Shown here piece after piece: positions 61,972 to 64,000 of a DNA stretch of 64,000 bases. Below the pieces are notes generated by a model. That model had not been told where the DNA came from, searched no databases, and was given only the letters and a program-made list of their open reading frames with translations. Each line of letters begins with the position of its first letter. The first letter of the stretch is position 1. The stretch comes from Chloroflexota bacterium (GTDB lineage Bacteria; Chloroflexota; Dehalococcoidia; Bin125): NCBI GenBank assembly GCA_009838735.1, contig VXQZ01000002.1:1-64000 (forward strand), written 5' to 3'. The translations under genes and the position numbers were made by a program.

Positions 61972-62487
61972 TCAGGCCTCGGAAGCCAGGGCGGGAGCGC
62001 CGCTGGCGTCGGCGATGATCTCCGAGTCGTCACCTTCGGGCACGTGTTGAAGCAACCAGTCTGCGGCGTCGCGGTCGCGAAGCCAGGGCAGAATCTCGGT
62101 CAGCGCCGAGAACTCACGCAGATGCAGCGCGTTCTTGATCACGTCGAACTCAATCTCGCGATTGCGCTCGGCCCAGCCGGCCGGCAAATCGATATGCGCG
62201 TCGACAAATGCGCGCGCGGCGATCCGGGCTTCCTCAACATCGAGCCGCAAGTAGGCGCGAAGTCGTCGAGCGATGAGTTCATGGGCTCGATCTACTGACG
62301 CTGCCCCTTCGCGACGAGCCAGCGCGCGCAGCACGCGGCGCAGCTCGATCGGAGGCAGCGCGGTAGCGTCGTACAGCGCTGCGCCGAGCTCCACATGGTC
62401 GCCGGCATCATTCAGCCGGTGAGTCAGATCTCCCAGATCGAAGGCGCTCCCGTAGTGCTCGGACAGGTTCGGATGCACGTAGGTCAT
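61972..62487 (-). CDS. Hypothetical helical protein under CIRCE-like control
   Basis: A 171-aa acidic, mainly helical protein starting MTYVHPNLSEHYGSAFDL. No conserved motif is recognised; RRVLRALARREGAASVDRAH and RRLRAYLRLDVEEARIAAR are amphipathic helices and the tail is acidic and Ala-rich. An AAGGA ribosome site fixes the ATG at 62487. A CIRCE-like inverted repeat (62526-62552) starts 39 nt upstream, so heat-shock repression by an HrcA-like regulator is likely. This makes a protein-quality-control role plausible. Confidence 0.7.
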   Translation of the reverse strand: MTYVHPNLSEHYGSAFDLGDLTHRLNDAGDHVELGAALYDATALPPIELRRVLRALARREGAASVDRAHELIARRLRAYLRLDVEEARIAARAFVDAHIDLPAGWAERNREIEFDVIKNALHLREFSALTEILPWLRDRDAADWLLQHVPEGDDSEIIADASGAPALASEA

Positions 62488-62525
62488 GTTCGGTCCTTCC
62501 GTGACATTCTTCCTTGCACCCAATT

Positions 62526-62552
62526 CTGGCACTCTCATGTAAAGAGTGCCAA
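62526..62552 (-). promoter_or_regulatory. CIRCE-like operator (HrcA site)
   Basis: Minus strand: TTGGCACTC-N9-GAGTGCCAG, against the CIRCE consensus TTAGCACTC-N9-GAGTGCTAA. The 9-nt spacer and both GCACTC/GAGTGC arms are exact, and the change at the third base is matched on the other arm. It lies 39 nt upstream of a start codon, the usual CIRCE place. HrcA itself is not encoded in the window. Confidence 0.8.
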
Positions 62553-62613
62553 CTCATTGGATCGACGTAAGCGCCGAAATCAGACAACCAGTCAACACTG
62601 TCGATATCTGGAA

Positions 62614-64000
62614 CTAGGAGTCGCGAAGGACGGCGCTGAACTGGGACTCCACCCGGCGCACAATCCCCCGCCGCGCCTTCTCGACATCGCGGTCGGTCAG
62701 CGTCCGATCCGGAGAGCGGTAGTACACCCGAAAGGCGAGAGATTTCGACCCGTCAGGAATCTGATCACCGCTGTAAATGTCAAACAGCTCCACCGCTTCC
62801 ACAAGCCCATTGCCTGCGATTGCGGAGGCAAGATCGCCTGCAGGAGTCGACGAGTCGACGATCAACGCCAAATCCTCAACTGCAGCGGGATAAACCGAGG
62901 GCGACGACACCGTCACCTCTTCGCGCATCAGCGCCGCCAGATCTCCTATCGACAGTTCCAAGGCAAAGATGTCTCCCTCGACATCGAATCGTGCGGCGAC
63001 GTTTGGGCTAACCATGCCCAGCACCCCCACCTGCTTACCGCGGACATTGACGGTCGCCGACTGGCCGGTGACCAGCGCGGCGTCCTGCGCATCGGCGCTC
63101 AACTGGAATTCCACTCCGAGTCCGGCGCCAAGTTGCTCGAGGATGCCCTTGGCGTCGAAGAAATCCAGTTCGCGTTCCGTCCCGCCATGCACTGTGCTGG
63201 CTGTCTCGCCGCCAAGCAGAGCAAGCGCTACACGTTCTTCGAGCGGCAGTCGTCCTGACCTGGGGCTGAATGTCTTGCCGACTTCATAGAGACCCAGACC
63301 GCCCCGCGCCTCACGCTGGTTCAGTGCGAATGTCCGCAGTCCCCACGGTCTCAGACTGCTGCGCATCCGTTCGCGGGCCGCGTTCATCGGGTTTTGCAGT
63401 CGTATCGACGCGGGCGCGCTACCGGATTCCGCCGCTGTAGCAATGATCTCGTCCTCGCCCACCGTGACGTAGGTGATGATTTCGCGCAGCCCCAGGCTGG
63501 TCAGGACGTCGCGGATACGTTCTCCAAGCACCCGTTCGGGATCGATGTCCGGATCCGGCACGGCGCCGGCAAGCGGGTCCGACGGGAGATTGTCATAGCC
63601 GATGATCCGTCCGATCTCCTCAACCACGTCATCAGCCACAGCGATGTCGGAGCGCCAGGGGGGACAACTCACTGCGTAGCGGTCCGGCGGCAGCCAACGA
63701 TTGGAGATCCCCAACGCTGACAGCAAACCGCGAACTGTTTCAACGCTGGGTTGAATCCCAAGAATCTGTTCGATCCGGCGTTGCGTCACGACCACTTGCG
63801 GCTGGTGCGTCCTGCCTGGATACGTATCGACGATCCCGCGGCAAGCGCTCCCGCCGGCAGTTTCAACGATGAGAGCCGCCGCGCGTCGAGCGGCCAGTTC
63901 CGCGAGCTCGGGATTCAGTGACTTCTCGAACCGCCGGCTCGCCTCGGTACCGCTCTCGGTGTGTCGGGCGCTGCTGCGGCGGATCGAGGCCTCCTGGAAA
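62614..64000 (-). CDS. pheT: Phenylalanyl-tRNA synthetase beta subunit, 5' end outside window
   Basis: The C-terminal 462 codons or so of PheT; the frame is open to the window edge. The first visible part (ARHTESGTEASRRFEKSL) belongs to the B3/B4 editing region; then B5 (RRIEQILGI, DIAVADDVVEEIGRIIGYDNLP), the catalytic-like core (REIITYVTV, MRSSLRPWGLRTFALNQREA), and the C-terminal ferredoxin-like anticodon-binding fold (VYPAAVEDLALIV, FRVYYRSPDRTLTDRDVE). A separate pheS should lie upstream outside the window. Confidence 0.95.
   Translation of the reverse strand, partial: FQEASIRRSSARHTESGTEASRRFEKSLNPELAELAARRAAALIVETAGGSACRGIVDTYPGRTHQPQVVVTQRRIEQILGIQPSVETVRGLLSALGISNRWLPPDRYAVSCPPWRSDIAVADDVVEEIGRIIGYDNLPSDPLAGAVPDPDIDPERVLGERIRDVLTSLGLREIITYVTVGEDEIIATAAESGSAPASIRLQNPMNAARERMRSSLRPWGLRTFALNQREARGGLGLYEVGKTFSPRSGRLPLEERVALALLGGETASTVHGGTERELDFFDAKGILEQLGAGLGVEFQLSADAQDAALVTGQSATVNVRGKQVGVLGMVSPNVAARFDVEGDIFALELSIGDLAALMREEVTVSSPSVYPAAVEDLALIVDSSTPAGDLASAIAGNGLVEAVELFDIYSGDQIPDGSKSLAFRVYYRSPDRTLTDRDVEKARRGIVRRVESQFSAVLRDS

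Noticed and set aside
63834-63846. Resemblance of CCCGCGGCAAGCG to the REP-like repeat
   Set aside because: It lies in the pheT coding frame and the other arm is not complementary, so it is chance similarity.

Overview
The window is GC-rich, densely packed bacterial chromosome. Genes are often joined by 4-nt ATGA/GTGA overlaps, and no phage, IS or CRISPR locus was recognised. Housekeeping content is heavy: SMC, RNase III, FtsY, LepA, ThrS, the PheT C-terminal part, IF-3/L35/L20, IspE, RsmA, a single-chain E1 pyruvate dehydrogenase complex, and lipoate synthesis. Three tRNAs with encoded CCA and an SRP RNA are present. A CIRCE-like heat-shock operator and many genes with a TANNNT -10 hexamer 6-9 nt before the start codon (suggesting leaderless mRNAs) fit a non-proteobacterial, possibly Chloroflexota-like organism. 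That placement is inference from gene content only.

Layout. 0.1-6.8 kb (-): an operon built around a UGSC-motif selenoprotein whose in-frame TGA (4739-4741) reads as selenocysteine. Three paralogous proteins of one uncharacterised family share the operon, one of them fused to a thioredoxin-like domain; a methyltransferase and an MFS transporter follow. 6.8-9.6 kb: small membrane protein, thioredoxin-TPR chaperone, FmdB-type zinc ribbon, divergent dihydropteroate synthase. 9.6-16.9 kb: lpdA-aceF-aceE (-) head to head with lipB-lipA (+), so the complex lies beside the genes that make its lipoyl cofactor. 17-20.2 kb: LysM membrane protein, then an alpha-oxoamine synthase and an epimerase-family reductase that may form a sphingolipid-type pair. 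20.2-28.4 kb: HAD, SRPBCC, DUF4015-type glycosidase-like protein, hydrolase, epimerase-like protein, malic enzyme and small zinc proteins. 28.4-33.5 kb: diiron protein, Nudix, two cupins, HAD, DinB and two MGLFD proteins.

33.6-46.1 kb: YceI-domain protein, FtsY, esterase, SMC, RNase III (-); CCA-transferase, a PHD-like zinc protein and a small membrane protein (+); FMN-barrel protein, GNAT and DinG-exonuclease (-). 46.6-51.4 kb: PHP phosphoesterase, membrane protein, IspE, RsmA, SRP RNA, and an unknown 467-aa protein. 51.4-56.4 kb: LepA, OppD/OppF-type ATPases without permeases, tRNA-Leu, tRNA-Lys, tRNA-Val. 56.4-64 kb: ThrS without a TGS domain, AccC-BCCP, infC (apparent CUG start)-rpmI-rplT, a hypothetical protein behind the CIRCE-like operator, and truncated pheT.

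The most notable items are the selenoprotein operon, the operator over an unknown gene, the leaderless promoter pattern, two intergenic arrays of about 10-bp-phased repeats (20.3 and 46.3 kb), and paired DnaA-box-like 9-mers at 21.54 kb. Nothing for selenocysteine synthesis (selA/B/C/D) lies in the window, so recoding rests on the family motif, the intact downstream frame and a SECIS-like hairpin.
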